Made by a program: the position numbers and the translations under genes | Assembly (NCBI RefSeq): GCF_047495875.1 | Contig: NC_092465.1 | Location: 7,613,160-7,677,159 of the forward strand | Length of the DNA stretch: 64,000 bases | DNA from: Pithys albifrons albifrons | Lineage: Eukaryota; Chordata; Aves; Passeriformes; Thamnophilidae | Direction of reading: 5' to 3' | Part shown: piece by piece, positions 50,814 through 64,000 of the stretch | How positions within the stretch are numbered: position 1 is the first letter of the stretch | Layout of the letters: the number at the start of each line of letters is the position of its first letter | Notes under the pieces: model-generated | Databases searched by the model: none | What the model was told of the DNA's origin: nothing | The model's input: only the letters and a program-made list of their open reading frames with translations

Positions 50814-50886
<73 letters not shown>
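50814..50886. repeat. (CA)n dinucleotide microsatellite, about 36 units
   Basis: 73 bp of uninterrupted CA/AC repeat, flanked by a GGTTTTAA stretch on the left and TCCTGGGGGG on the right. Confidence 0.98.
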
Positions 50887-50887
<1 letters not shown>

Positions 50888-51605
50888 CCTGGGGGGCAAA
50901 AAGCAGAGAAAAAGTTGCAGTGTACATCAGAAAATGAAGAACTTAATATGTCCTTAAAAAAAATCCAGTAAATCTGTGACTTTCTAGAAATGTAATTATC
51001 CTCTAATTATACTTCAGACTTGAATAAATGATGTGAAGTCTATAATCTTGAAGTCTGAAATGTAACATCTGAAGGGTGTTTTCTAAGAATTGCACTTGAA
51101 CAAATACTGTTGTGTGCCTGCACAGAATTAAAGCACACTTTGGACTTTGAAATGCACACAGCCCAGATTTAGAGCAGTAGGTAAATATTGGTTTCAATGT
51201 GTCACTGCAGAAAAATTCTAAATATGTGCTAAAGGACATTTCTGTTAAATCATGACCCCAATCAAAGTGAATGGGCAAATACTGCTAACTGGGGCCAAGG
51301 GGTGTTTTCACCTTTCCTGCACTGTCTGATACAGTACAATTTAATTTTATTTAATGCTGATCTCATCCTAGGATTAGTCACACTCAGTACAACTACAAAT
51401 TTAGAAGAATGCCACAGTAGAGGGCAGAAGCTGAAATAAGTAGTAATTAGTTACTTTTTCTGCATATCAGCTTCTGTGATTTGGTAGTGTATTGCCATCA
51501 CATTATTCTGTATTTGACATTAGAAGAATCTTGTATTACAAACTAATCTTATTTTTAAACTGTAAACATTTTGACTTCTCAGATTTCAACAGAAATATAG
51601 ATTTC

Positions 51606-51621
51606 TTTTTTTTAAAAAAAA
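51606..51621. repeat. T8A8 perfect palindrome
   Basis: Eight T followed directly by eight A. It is self-complementary and probably a chance AT-rich tract in intron DNA. Confidence 0.75.
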
Positions 51622-54600
51622 TTAAAAATTAGAGTAGATGTCACCATTACCCTGGTTTTTATATATGTTTGATTGCAGAGCAAATATACATGTTTCATGT
51701 GTCTTAGAAATGAGATCATTCACATTTTTTTCATGAAATGATTGATTCCAGTGTTTTGAATTTGACTGCAGAGGAATGGCCCACATACCATACAAACTCC
51801 ACTGTGTTTGTTTTCCTCATGCTTCTCACACAGTTCAAAAGAAAACTGATTTTGCTACCAATTTAAAAGAAAAATCATGTAATATGGTTTTCATGACTGC
51901 CCCAGGGATCCTGCAGCATAAAAATGGTATTTAAAGTATTACATTTTCATGCATTTACAAGAAGTCTAAGTGCTTATGAAGTTGAAGGGTCTAATAGAAT
52001 TTTTAAAGCAATATGTGTCAAGGCATGTGAATGTGTATGTTGCCATGTAACTTCTTTGCTGCCAGAAATTTTGGTGTGCTTCCTGCTTGAAGGGAGTGAC
52101 ACAGATGCTGTGGCACCCCTGTCATGAAAACATAAGTAATGTGAGGAGGAGAAAGAGGTAACTCAGGCTTTTCTTTTGTTCACCTCTGATACTGTAGGCA
52201 CTTTTAAGAGCTACCATGTCTTTCTGGGGACATTCTTTCTAGCCGAAGTGTGTGATTTATAGAGACAGTACTGGAGTAGGTAAATAAGGAGGAGGCTGAT
52301 CACCATTATTATTAATGAGGTTGTTGATGTTGTTATATTCAGACAATCTCTCTGAAACAGCTTTTTTTAAAATGATGAAGCCTTGGAAAAGTGTTTTATG
52401 TCAGCACCACCTGAGAAAGAGCGACAGTTTTAGTTAAAACCTGACACACAAGAGTAGCTTCTGCCCTAACAGCCTTAATTTTCCTCTTTTAATGTAGTTG
52501 CCAAAAAGATACTCAGTACTGCCTGTCATAGCAAGAGGGTTTCCGAAATCAAACCAGGAACTCTGTTCTCATGAGCCACCTTGTATTTCATCTGCAAGTG
52601 GGAGAAATAGTTGGGCATAATAGACAAAGATTTAAAACTGAGTAAAGCAAAACTGATTGAAGTGAAGAGAGAAATCTGTGGAGGTGATACACAGATGGAT
52701 GCTGGAGGGATAAGACAAATCCAAAGAGAGGATGCAAGAGTAGGAATAAGAAGCTTTAGATGAAACTTATCCCTTCTGCTTTCCTCATGGCCATGTACAG
52801 CATCTATGAAAAATATTTTAAATGTGAATAACACTGTATTGCTGTCTTTGCCTTATTTTTTCTGAATGATGCAGTGCTTTCTTCAGAGAAACTTTAAACT
52901 GCTACAATCACCAAATTACAGTGGTTTTCTACTTCCTAGGCAGGGCATCTGACAGGCTTGTTTGAATGCACTGGGTATAGACTGCTCAGTCTTTTGCCCT
53001 CTTTTTCCACTCACACCTGAAAACATAACTACTGACATTAAACTACATTTGGATATTATATATCCTCCTTTTACAATGATGAAGATTTGTATAAAGTTAC
53101 TGAGGATAACAGGGGTCAGGATTTGCCTTCTGCTAAATAAGCAGGTATTTTTTGTTACATGATGTATCTCTCTACACAAATTCAAGATGTTTTCCAGCTG
53201 AGTCGTTCCCATGGGTGAAGTCCTGCTTTTACTTTTCACCCAGAAAATTGTTGTCATGGTCTTCTTTTTATAAAGCACACAGGGAATCTTCAGTGCAAGG
53301 TATGAAAAAGTGGCAAGTATCAAAATTTATTGAGTTGATTTATCTGATTAAATAAGTAATAAAATTTTCATAGTTGGGAAAGTATAGGATAATATTTCTA
53401 ATCCTAAGATTTACAATGTCTCTGATCCTAAACTGTATTTTTATTGCCATTTTATTTCCATCGTGAAAATTCTACTTTATCAACCCCAGAACAAACCAGA
53501 GTGGTCTCCTGAATGATCTATTTTTCTCCTTGTGTTTCTCTGGCCAGATTAGTTACATTTATTACTGTGGACCATCCACATTGTTTAATTTTATGTCTAA
53601 AATTTTGTCTAAAATTCTACAGCACAGTGCACTGAAGTCTCAGAAGGCCAATTTAAATAATAACTACTTTGCTGTAACTGCATTGGTATTAGCTCTTTTA
53701 TTAACCTGACAACTGTGCCCTGACGTACGAGACAGGATGTAGCTGTACATACTTTGATGGAAACAGTTGTACAACTTAGCAGGAAGGGATAAATGGCACC
53801 AATGGCTTTATTTTATATGGGGAGAAAAAGAGAGCAATTAATGGCCCTAATACCTGACAAATGAGATGGAATTTCTGGGCTCAGAGTTTGACTTCTGGTT
53901 CAGATGTAGTTGGATGTGATGATGTCTGAATGCAGGAGGTTAAAAGCAAAGTTGCATTGCTTTACAGCAATGAGATATATGTACTATTTAAATAGTAGGT
54001 ATTTAGAGTTTGAAATTAAAAAATATCATCACACATTGTTAGAAAACATTTTGTCAGCATTCCAAAGTACATTTCAATAACTGGATGATTATACTCTTAG
54101 TAGAAGTAGAATTCCCATCTCACAGAAGCTGGTCCTGCCTTGTGCCTCTGGCTCTTGAGAGAGCAGGCAAACTTCCTACCAAGATCAGCAAATGGTATTT
54201 AAAGCCATGAAACTTTTGCAGTTGACCTTACTTGATTACTTCACATTTATTCCTTTGAATCCATCAGATTGTCAGGGTACTCTTATCTGCAAATCTCCTG
54301 GAAAATTCCAGCTCCAGAACAATCTCTGTCCATTTCTTCTCAGTAAACATAAATATAAATAAGGTGTGGCAGTATCTGTAGTGATGTTTACCTACTCAGA
54401 AATCAGGACAAGCTGGTGGCTTGAGGGAGAAATTAATTCCAGATCTGCTAATTGCTTCAGCAGTAATGGGATACTGCTTAAACGTTAGGACAGTCTCCAG
54501 GGCTGTATGAACAGAGCAAAAGGTAATCATGTAGATGTGAGGCATGTTTGAGATACATTAAGTTTAAGGGAGTACATTAACCTTTATTCAAGAATGACAT

Positions 54601-57600
54601 TGGTGGTAGAGCACCTAGTAAGTGTAATGGTGGGGTTTATGCTATTTATGGCATAAATATTCCATAAATATGGAACAAAGATTCCAGACTGTAGCCCTGC
54701 TTGAGTGCTTCCTCCACTCCAAGGCTACACCAAAGTGTACAATTACTGTCATGAAGATCCTGTCCCAGGAAGGAGCCTCCAGCCTTGTAGCCAGGAGAAA
54801 TGATAATGCTTCTGTATGGCAGAAATCAAGATAGTGATCTAGTATGGAACACTTAAAGTTTTTTGAGACTTTCCAGAACAAATTAAAGGAAAGTTTTCTT
54901 CATGTGAAGATGCTGTCATTATTTCCAGTCTTGCATTATCACAGCAAACTGTGATGTCATGTCCTCACTCACCAGTAATATCTGAGAAGACAGAAATACA
55001 AAACTTTGAAAGTCTGTATTTCATCTCAGCTTAAATCATCAACATTTAATAATACATTATAAGCCACATTTCAATCTTGCCCTGTTAGCAGCGCCAAATA
55101 TGTGCTGAGGAAACATTACAGAAATAAAGTATTCCTGAGAGGCACCTGGTTAGATGAATGGATGACCAAAGTCAGTGATGGAGAGGGAAGGGAAACACCC
55201 CCCTCTGGACAAACTCTGTCTAACCTCCTTAAGTTTGGAACTTCTAGATCTAAATCTAATTCAGGCTGATAAAGGAACAACACCAAAATTTTTGTTATAG
55301 ACCATGACATGATGTATGACAGAAGATTTAGGGTAGTATCCCTCTGAACAGTTCATACTCAAGCAAGAGGAGAGCAGTATTTTGTTAGGAGTGAGCTAGA
55401 TCAACTGACCTGAGAAGTCTGCTACATCAGTAATTCATGTTTGGATGATTTACCTTCTTGTCAGACTGTTGTCCCTTACTTCAGCACCTCAATTCTTACC
55501 AATTTGCTCTCAAACAAAAACAAAACATGTACTTCTGATGAGAATTATAATGGTTTTAAGAAAAAATTACCCCCAACTGCTGAGCATTCCTCTGTCCTAG
55601 TATTTTAACTACCCTTGAGAAGTCCCACAGAAAAGCACCAAAAGGCTTTCCATGTCAACACAAACTTTTTGTGATACAATTTTAAACAGATAATTTTCAG
55701 ATACCAGATCTAAAAATGGGCTTTTTCCATTGTCCTAATGGCAATAAATTGCTACAGCAGTACCAAAACCAGTAAATCAAATGAGTAAATAATCTTTAGG
55801 AGAGCCACAAGTGATCTTTGGTGAAGTATTTATGAATAATTTTGACTGAGGAGAGAAATATTTTTTTAAGTTTTGAAGAAATGTATAGGTGTTGTTCTGA
55901 AGAGCAAGGACAGTAAGCACATGTCAGGAAAACAGTGGGGCACTACTGATGTGACAGGCCTTAACAACAAAAGTAAGATTTTACTGCCTATTTTTAGACA
56001 AAGAAAAATAAACAACTGACAAAGGGTGAACCATAGATTTCTCTTTATTCTATGCATAGATTTTTATTATCAGAGATGATACACATGATGGCAGGAATCC
56101 AATATGGCATTTGAAACTAAGCAAGTGAGTAGGCAGAGTCATTAAGTACAAGAATGTTTTTTCATGGTTTTTCCTTTATTGTGTGCATTTCATATGGGAA
56201 TAAGTTTAAGAAAAAAGGAAGGGATTCCACGATAGGAAATAGTATTTCTGTCTTTTCCAAACTTACCCTGTGCTTCACACCTCTAATAAACATTAAAAAA
56301 TATGTGCTTTTTTATTCCATGCAGTTATGTTTACAGTGCTTAACGTTTTGGATGTTCTTTCAGCCTGTTCTATTTGTTGAATTTATTAGTAAGATGTATT
56401 AGCAACTTATCATGTGAATCCCTACATAAATGATCAAGTGTAAGTACAGAGGCTGCTTATAGGCAGTGTGTATTCTAGATTGTGAACTTAGAGAAAACTC
56501 CATGAATTACTGATGTGTTTATGTTTTGTATGATCAACAGGTCCATTTTTTTCTGATATGTTTCTGGTTTTGAAGTTTACAGATTTTTTTTAATATATAA
56601 TTGTCATATTTAAGTCGAGTCATTCATTCACATTTTCTCACTGACATTCTGATAGCAAAACTTAGTATGGAATTGTTCTAATGTTATCACAATATGTGAT
56701 GTGGTAAGTCCAAGCCGTGTGTTACATATGAAAGGTAAGTCTGTGTCATCAGGTCAGCTTTTAAGGCCTCCCCTGTTTGGATTTCAGAGTGGAATAAAAC
56801 AGTAGCTGCTGCAAGTCCTGCTTAAATGCAACCTGCTCAAACAACAGGTGTGCTGGGTAATTGTTTTCTCATCGTAGTGCATATTTCACACTCTGTAACT
56901 CCCAAATGAAATACCAAAAGAATGTATAAAATTAAATTATTTGAAGATTTAAAGGCCTTTTTCTTGCGGTAAAGTGGAAATCTATTGAAATTCTAAAGCA
57001 TTACAGGAATATAACCTTTATTATTACAGATCTGTCATTTCCTTCTTATTGCACTAATGGAGCTAAGTATGTAGTTCATTTTTGTTTTCATAAGACTTTG
57101 AGACTTAAATGAAGGGTAACTATGCAAAACTGTGTATGAAACAAGAATAGAAAGGATTCATTTCATCTGTTATTACACACAATACATATAAAACTTCATT
57201 TATATTTTGCTTTGTAACTGTGGTTTTGTTACTATTATTTAAGTGCAGTGGCAGTTTGAAGACAAGAAACAATATGGAATTATGGTTCTTTTACTGAGAA
57301 ATAGGTGTGCCAATAAGTACTCTGCTTGGTAACATTTAAACTGTTCAGATTATATCAGGTCAGTGTAATTTGCTAGTAATATAAAATTACACATTCCATC
57401 AAATGAAAGAAACTAACATTAGGCTAAGTGGGTTGAAGCACATAAGATTACTCAATAGATATTTTCTGTTACCATCTGTTAGGAAAAAATTAATTTTCCT
57501 GTTACATACTTTTTTCTTTTACAGACAGTGTGCATAGAAGAAAGAGTTGGTAATTAGAACAAAATGTTACTCATAATGAATCAGAAAACACCTACTGAAC

Positions 57601-59481
57601 CAACCCCTTGTTTTAGTATTGAATTTTACTAATGCTCTCCTTTGTTTCCCAAATGACCTATCTGCTTTAATGATGGTTTGGATACTGGTAAGATTCAAAT
57701 CCTCATCCAAAGGCCATGACACTATTGACTAAATCTCTGTTGACTTCGCTGAGAATGTGAAATACTGTATGGCGAGATAAAATCAGCACGTAGGTGCTCA
57801 GTGAAACTGAGGAGTCCATTAGAGCCTTAACTCTTCAATTACCATCTGGGTATCTCTCCTGATAAGGGTGAGCTGAAAGGAAAAGTTACCCTTGGCATTG
57901 TATCTTCAGCAATGTCATATTGACAGACTGGAGTCAATCTGTATTTTTAGCATTTGCAGAACATTCCCACTCGTTCCTGGCTCTGGACGTGGCTGAGCTG
58001 TATTTCATTAGTCACTGACCCATGTCTGGATGCAGGAAGGTGCAGTGATTTGTCTGTGTCCTGTGTGCATTACAAGGGCATCTTCAACATTAAGAATCAA
58101 ACTCCAACTTACTGCATGAGAAGTATGGAAAACAGACTGCCAAAGTAATGGCATCTTGAATTAATATCAGTGCTTTAAAAATCTCAAATAGACTCCCACT
58201 CTTCAGCTCATCTTTCTGGTATACAATTCCAGAGATGAGCTACTTACATTTGTAGTGGTTTGATCCTAAATTTTTATATTCAGTTATATTTTAAGAGCCC
58301 CATAATTTATTTTTTTAAGTTTCCTATCACTTAATATTAACTCCTTTTCTCTAAATAAGCCTTGTGTACTTCTCCTGTACACTAGATGCAGGCACTGGCA
58401 CAGGTCTAGGCACAATTATTATGAATTATAGATACTGCAAGTGTGAGCATGGATCAGAGTTTAGCACTGTATTTTAGAGGCTCACTTAGATTTGTTCCAC
58501 TAGATGATGCTTGGGAGATCTTGACAATAATTAGAAATATGAGTACTCTCCACTCTGCTACCAGCCTTCACCAGTTCATGGGGGAACAACAAATGGGACT
58601 AACCTTTAATTTGAGGCTTTGGGTCCTTCATGCACACAGGACCACACTTTAAGGTGTTCAGGCATTGTGCTAAGCTCTTCTAAAAACCTGGCTACTTCAT
58701 TTGTGCCAAAATGGGAGCTGATCCCTTTTTAAATTCTGGTATAATACCTCCTAAGCCCTGCTTTTATCTACCATGAAAAAACTATCAATTCAGAAGGACA
58801 CAGATTCCTAATCAAATGTTGGTTTGTATGGCTTCTTCTGACCAGAGACAGATGCTGAGAGCATTTGCAACTCAGCCATCTATGCCAGAGGCAAAGCTCC
58901 CTCCCAGCTGCTCCCAGCCTGGGCCAGGCTGCCTCTGGCAGTGGCTGCAGAGAGGGAGAGGAGACTCTTCCTTGCCATCCTATGCCAGGGCCTAGCCCCA
59001 GCACTCTCAAAGCCAGTCCAAGTCCCAGGTAGAGCTTGTAGGGTGTGGTACCTTCCCTTGCAGGAGCAATGACTGGCATTTCCCCTTTTCCATTTCCTGG
59101 TATTCCTACTGGCAGGGCAATAGGAGCGAGGTGAAGATGGACATGGGCAGTGCAGGTCTGTATCCTCATACCCTCCATGCACCCACTACGGTGCACCCTC
59201 TTGTTGGTATCAGCACTGCCTCTCCCACCTCACCTGTGTTTCACCTTTTTGGCTTGCATGGTGGAATGTGAGATCGTTCTGCAGTTTATCATCATTCCAG
59301 AGTAGGTTGGTGGCAATCCAGAAGTCTGACGCCAAAATTTGAGGTGCTTGTTGAGATCATCAGACCCACAGGGTTGTACTGTCCTGCACACAAGCCCTAT
59401 GACTTTCTTATATCAGAATAATTTTACAGAACTTGAACTGCCATTTGGAGATCTTGTGGTCAGAGTTGAGACTTTTAAAAC

Positions 59482-59624
59482 GGAACTTAGCTCAGCTGGT
59501 TAGAGCATGGTGCTGTAACACCAACACTATGGGTTTGATCCCCGTATGCGCCATGCACTTAAGAGCTGGACTTTATGATCCTTGTGTGTGCCTTCCAACC
59601 CAGAATATTTTATGATTCTCTGAT
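59482..59624 (+). mobile_element. tRNA-Ile-derived SINE with CR1-like tail (TguSINE1 type)
   Basis: The left part is tRNA-like: an A box TAGCTCAGCTGG (59488-59499), then TTAGAGCATGGTGCTGTAAC, and a B box GGTTTGATCCC (59532-59542), resembling the tRNA-Ile body. After CCATGCAC the right part, AAGAGCTGGACTTTATGATC then CTTGTG, TGCCTTCCAACC and CAGAATATTTTATGATTCTC, is a CR1 3' tail. This fusion is the build of TguSINE1, known from zebra finch and relatives, which is moved by CR1 machinery. The acceptor stem no longer pairs well and the anticodon loop is altered, so it is not a working tRNA gene. Confidence 0.9.
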
Positions 59625-62600
59625 ACCACAACAGATCACACTGTGACCTTCTAAAGCTTTTTTTCTGACAAGCAGCAAAAGTTTGGGAAGTCTATGGGAC
59701 CTGGCAGGAATTCTTTTCATTTCTGTAGTAAAGTGAAGCTGCTAATTCTTACCAGCAAGGAATCTGCCCACTTACTCTTTTTAAAGTCATACTTTAAGTA
59801 AAGTGCTTTTTAAGAAAAAGGATAGAATCAAATATCTTGTATCCAGGTATGCAAGGAAAAAAGTCTCTCCTTATTAGAAATTATTCTGTCAGAAACAAAA
59901 ACAATACATTAGAGTTGGAATAAAAAATATGTATGTAAAAGCTTTAAAGTAATGATAAAAGTATTTCTTGACATTCTCTTCCTACTTTTAAACTCCTTTC
60001 AGTTCATATGACATTTCAAAAGTATTGCACACACACACCAAAAAAAAAAGGTGTGGAGAGACAGAGAAACCTTTTAATGCATAATACTGAGGCAAGGGAA
60101 ATACAACTTGTTCAAAATTAACCTTGACAAATTCATGCTCTTGTCATTTAAATGAATGAACCTTTCCAGTGTCTGGATTGCTGGACCTTGGCAAACAGCA
60201 GTGAGGAAGGATTGTAAAAATGTTGCTCATCTCTTTTGAATTATTTTTCTGAGTAAATGAATTATTTCATTGAAATCCAAATAAGGATGAATCTACTCAC
60301 TTGAATCACCTGTTCACAGCCAATGAAGCTCTGTGTGAAACGGTGCTTACCCTTTCTCTGTTGCCATGTATTGATCTAAAACATCTTCCCTGAGCCTTCT
60401 CTCTCCTTTTCCTCCTACAGGCAAAAGGTTAGAGTTAGATAATAGTATTAATTTTCCAGACATCTGCACATGTTTTAATAGCCTTTAGAAGGTTTGAAAT
60501 GGTTTCTGTTTGACCACCACAGGGCTAAAATGCCATTAAGACTTAGATTGTAGCAATACATAACAATCATAGCCCTGTAGTTCAACCTGGCAATAAAAAA
60601 GCTAATTTATTTTATCGGAGATTTAAATTAATGTGATGAACTCCTCTCTCAACAGGAGCTGTAACACAACTCTTACAAAAAAATACCATGGCCCTGCATA
60701 TTTTCAAACCCACATAAAACACTTGTGACAGCCATTGTGTATGTATTTTGTGTGATTTTTGGAGTGTTTGCATGTGTGTGCGTGTGTGCTCATATAATAC
60801 AACTTACCCTTCCTGAGTCCATTTTGACTTTTCTGTCATATCTTTATTCCTAGCCTCATTTTTTTCTGTCATTTGGCTCATAGACTCAGCAAGAAAAAAG
60901 TTATTAATAGGGCAGTCTCCAGTGTTAACATTGGGTCTTTTTTAGTGCCTTGAGAACTGGAATTTTCTTGTGGGCAAAAAATACTGCTGGTTAGGTAAAT
61001 TCAGTTTTAAATAGCTTTTACAACAGACATATGCATTTAAAAAGGATACTTTTGAAAATCTGTGAAAGAAATATTTAGAGCTCAGACAGTTATCATTTCC
61101 AACTATATGCCAGAGGAAAGCTTCAGCTTATCCCATTATAAAGTGATAAAGCAGCATTTGATGGCAGCAGCTTCTGTGATAAAATGATCATGGCAGCACA
61201 GAGAACGAATCTAATAAGGGAATTGATCTGTAGATTCCAATTCTGTAAGAGCCAACATCGATCAACATAAATGTCAATAAGAAGATCTGACTGAGGTCTG
61301 CCTAATTCCTTTAGATTATTTTGGGGCATAGTCAGAAAGTGAATGTGAAAATGAATTTTAAACTGTAGGTATCACAGAGACATTATGTTTTGCTACCAGA
61401 AATATCAGTGACTGTCACAGTACAATCAATTTAGCAGCATATTGAAATTAGTAAGTAGCTTTTAATCATATAAAGATTGATAATGCAATGACTGTTGAAG
61501 AAGTGAGACTGAAAATCTGTACTTTTCTCCTGTGTTTTTATATTAAAGCATTTCTTAAATACAGTGAAATAATAAAAAACAGCCCCTCTTTTTACTGCTG
61601 AAGCATAGATAGCATGTGTAGGGCATGCCAGAAGAGATTAATGGTATAGTTCTTCCTGGTTATGGGAGTTCACTATACAGTTGTTTCCTGGACTCAATCT
61701 GACAATGCTGGAATGTTAAAAACAAAATGGTTTTGTTTGTGAAAAGTGTAACAGCAGGAGGTGTCAGGATGTGCAGCATTTTTGCCTTTCTCTTTGGTGT
61801 TGCAATAACTCATAGCACCTACGTGATGATGGCCCTCATTTAGCACAGTGGAATTCATATGTTAAGTAGCATTAGATCCATAGATATTAACAAAAATAAG
61901 GAACAAAATACAGATATGTACTTAATAGGAGGCTCAGCTCCCGCATACCACTATTCTCACAGCAGTGCTGTTTTACCATCCTCCAAGGAGTCTTCCATTT
62001 GCAAGCTTGTTGAAAACATTTTTTCATTAATTATTCACATTCTGACTAGCTGATTACCCGGTCATTGATGTAAACTGTTGACTTTACAGTAATTACAAAC
62101 CACAGGGAACTTTATACATACATTTTCCTAAGAAATTAAATTAGCTCATTTTAATATTACTGCAATATTTACAGACTCCTACCATAGTGGTGTTAAATAG
62201 AGAACAAACACTTTGGAATCTCAGAGCTTGAAAACACTGATAGAATTATAAAATGAAAACGAGGATCAGAGAGGATTACTGTGTGTCTTTCAGTGTAACT
62301 TTTATTTATAGCTGTTTATAAAAATTAATAAAACTAAGGATTTGGAACAGGAGTAATTTTAGTCTTGCATTAATTTTGTCAACTCTCTGAAGAATATAGA
62401 GAGATTATGTTATTTGTTATTTATATATCAAATGCCTGCTTAATATCTCCCAGTTCATACCCTAGAATATAAGTTTCCAACCTTCTGAGTGACTTTGGAA
62501 TCTAATTCACTGGGTTTTGCCATCTCTGGATGGTTCAATAATAATACAGAGCAGCAGGCTTGGAAAATCTGCAGCAGACACAAACGTTTGTTTTCCTTTT

Positions 62601-62860
62601 TGTGCTGGATTTGCCTTGTTAACAGGATTTTCTAATGTAGTTTTGGCACCCTAATCTTTCATACAAATGTTTGTAGTATCATACCCTTGTACTTTGTCTT
62701 GGATGTTGTCTTAAGTCTCAACAAACTTGCCTGGAGGATTTGCCAGCAAAACTGACAAACCACTGTTAATTCTAGGTTTGGATTTAAAGTCTGGAATCTT
62801 CTGTATAGTTTTTTAAGCAAAGTGTGCCTAGTAGGAGTGAAAATCCACAAAGAAAAAAAA

Positions 62861-62878
62861 CCAAACCAAACCAAACCA
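62861..62878. repeat. (CCAAA)n simple repeat
   Basis: About three and a half CCAAA units in intron sequence. Confidence 0.85.
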
Positions 62879-62986
62879 GATGAAAACCATAAAACTAGAA
62901 CTTTCGTGGAAGTATTTTTATTACAATAACGGAAAATTCAAATTCACTCACTTCACTGGAAATTTATGGAATAGCTAAAAACTTCC

Positions 62987-63001
62987 TTTTTTTTTTTTTT
63001 T
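62987..63001. repeat. Poly-T run (15)
   Basis: Fifteen consecutive T in intron sequence. No adjacent retrotransposed body is visible. Confidence 0.9.
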
Positions 63002-64000
63002 ACTAAGAACTCATTTATGTTACTGAAATGTATTTTAAGTTAATCCTTTAATATTCATTTATGTATAACTCTTCCTCCTGTTACCACTGAGCAGTACTTC
63101 ATGTCTCTGATTGTTTCCTGTATTTTACACAGCTGTAGGTAAGACCAGTAAAAGTCTCCAACTATTTGCTCAGACCACTCCAGGAGTTATCCTGAGGTTC
63201 ACTGACTGTGCATTAATCCCCTCCTCACAGCACAAATGAATAAAACCATCTATAGTGGTGGTCTCCTGTGATACAGCTGTTGAGAACCCTCACAGCAAAC
63301 TGAGTTAATCAGACAGACCTTAAGAAAATAGAGAATAATAAATGTGAAAGACAATATACATCCTCCTACTAAATACAGTCTGGTTTGAGACTTCTGAATT
63401 GTTTTGCCTGAGCATTATACAGCCTGAGCTGTATAATGTTTCATGATACACACTTTTGCCAAGTATCAAGTATCTTCATTAACAGCTTGGTCTGCTTTAA
63501 ATGGTGTCTGTAGCAACAGAGAAATAGAAAAAATTACCATAGTGTGGTGCATTAGCTTTACAATCAGCAGTTATATGTTCTTGCCTGTGCAGAGCTATAT
63601 TAGTATCTTTTAGAGGTCCAAGAACTGAAGAACATATAATTACTATGTGTAAGGAAGGAATATTTTAAACAGTTAAAGGCTGTAGGTTTCTCACTCCAGT
63701 TATTACCCCAGTCCTGTACATGGCTAAACACGGCCCAGCAGTAGGAGGAAGGTGTTACCTGACAATTTGATCTCACACTGCGTGTTCTGAATGTCTCCTG
63801 TGGCCAAGTCCTGTTGCCCACGTTGCACAGCTTTATTCTCTTTCTCAGGGTGATGTCCTGCAGCAGAAGAATAGGGTCAGAAGAGAGCTAGGGGGAGATT
63901 TTGCTCCCATGCCTCACTGATACATCACTATTTTCTTTTCCCTGGATGCATGATGCAAAGTTTTGGTGCTGATGGAAAATGCACAGGTACAGATCAGTTG

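Larger units (their letters stand above)
49059..59481. other. NCKAP5: NCKAP5 intron (open-ended), first part
   Basis: Begins with donor gtagga. It contains the long CA microsatellite and otherwise AT-rich intron. A GC-richer patch at about 58.86-59.2 kb carries chance minus-strand frames of 100 and 142 codons. No downstream NCKAP5 exon was recognised. Confidence 0.8.
59625..64000. other. NCKAP5: NCKAP5 intron (open-ended), last part
   Basis: AT-rich sequence with an (AAACC)n run and a T15 run. No exon, RNA gene or further mobile element was recognised up to the window end. Confidence 0.75.

Noticed and set aside
58768..59196. 142-codon minus-strand frame in a GC-rich patch
   Set aside because: Not supported by splice sites, start context or similarity; an alternative frame is equally open, so it probably reflects base composition.
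59482..59560. Possible functional tRNA-Ile gene
   Set aside because: The acceptor stem does not pair, the anticodon loop is altered and a CR1 tail follows directly; it is the head of a SINE.
1..64000. CRISPR array, operon, phage, toxin-antitoxin or biosynthetic cluster
   Set aside because: No regularly spaced repeats, ribosome-binding sites or dense gene packing; the sequence is vertebrate intron DNA.

Overview
This window is vertebrate nuclear DNA, almost certainly from a bird and probably a songbird (passerine). The evidence is: long AT-rich, CpG-poor introns with GT-AG splice sites; several 5'-truncated CR1 LINE fragments with the bird-type ATTCTATGATTCT 3' end; two LTR remnants of types I recognise from songbird genomes; and a tRNA-Ile-derived SINE with a CR1-like tail, the TguSINE1 type described from zebra finch. 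There is no bacterial, plasmid, phage or CRISPR content. Family names come from memory of the sequences, not from a search.

The only gene I can support is on the + strand. Four short internal exons (14830-14979, 36324-36392, 42512-42550, 48939-49058; 150, 69, 39 and 120 bp) each have clean AG/GT borders. Every exon is a whole number of codons, and all splice phase 0 to phase 0. Read in order they give 126 residues of acidic, heptad-like coiled coil, which I recognise as the N-terminal coiled-coil region of NCKAP5 (Nck-associated protein 5, a microtubule-associated protein). The introns between them are 21,344, 6,119 and 6,388 bp. Exon 14830-14979 opens with an acceptor, so the gene continues upstream. 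Exon 48939-49058 ends with a donor, so it also continues downstream. No first exon, CpG-island promoter, last exon or 3' end was found.

Layout: 1-14829 is sequence upstream of the first visible exon, mostly intron, with a short CR1 piece (about 4.8 kb), a solo LTR (8.9-9.5 kb) and an older CR1 fragment (10.3-10.7 kb). The 21-kb intron (15-36 kb) is poor in recognisable repeats, with one truncated LTR (28.5-28.9 kb), a TTCC microsatellite and a CR1 3' tail (32.4 kb). The next two introns hold a long GATA microsatellite and a 0.74-kb CR1 carrying the broken end of its reverse transcriptase reading frame (47.6-48.4 kb). The last 15 kb is intron with a roughly 36-unit CA repeat (50.8 kb) and the SINE (59.5 kb).

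Most open reading frames of 60-149 codons are chance frames in intron or repeat DNA. I found no undescribed multi-gene system. The points most worth a second look are the fully symmetric, skippable exon set, splice-site details at two exons, the repeat insertions useful as phylogenetic markers, and a few intronic blocks that look like candidate regulatory elements.
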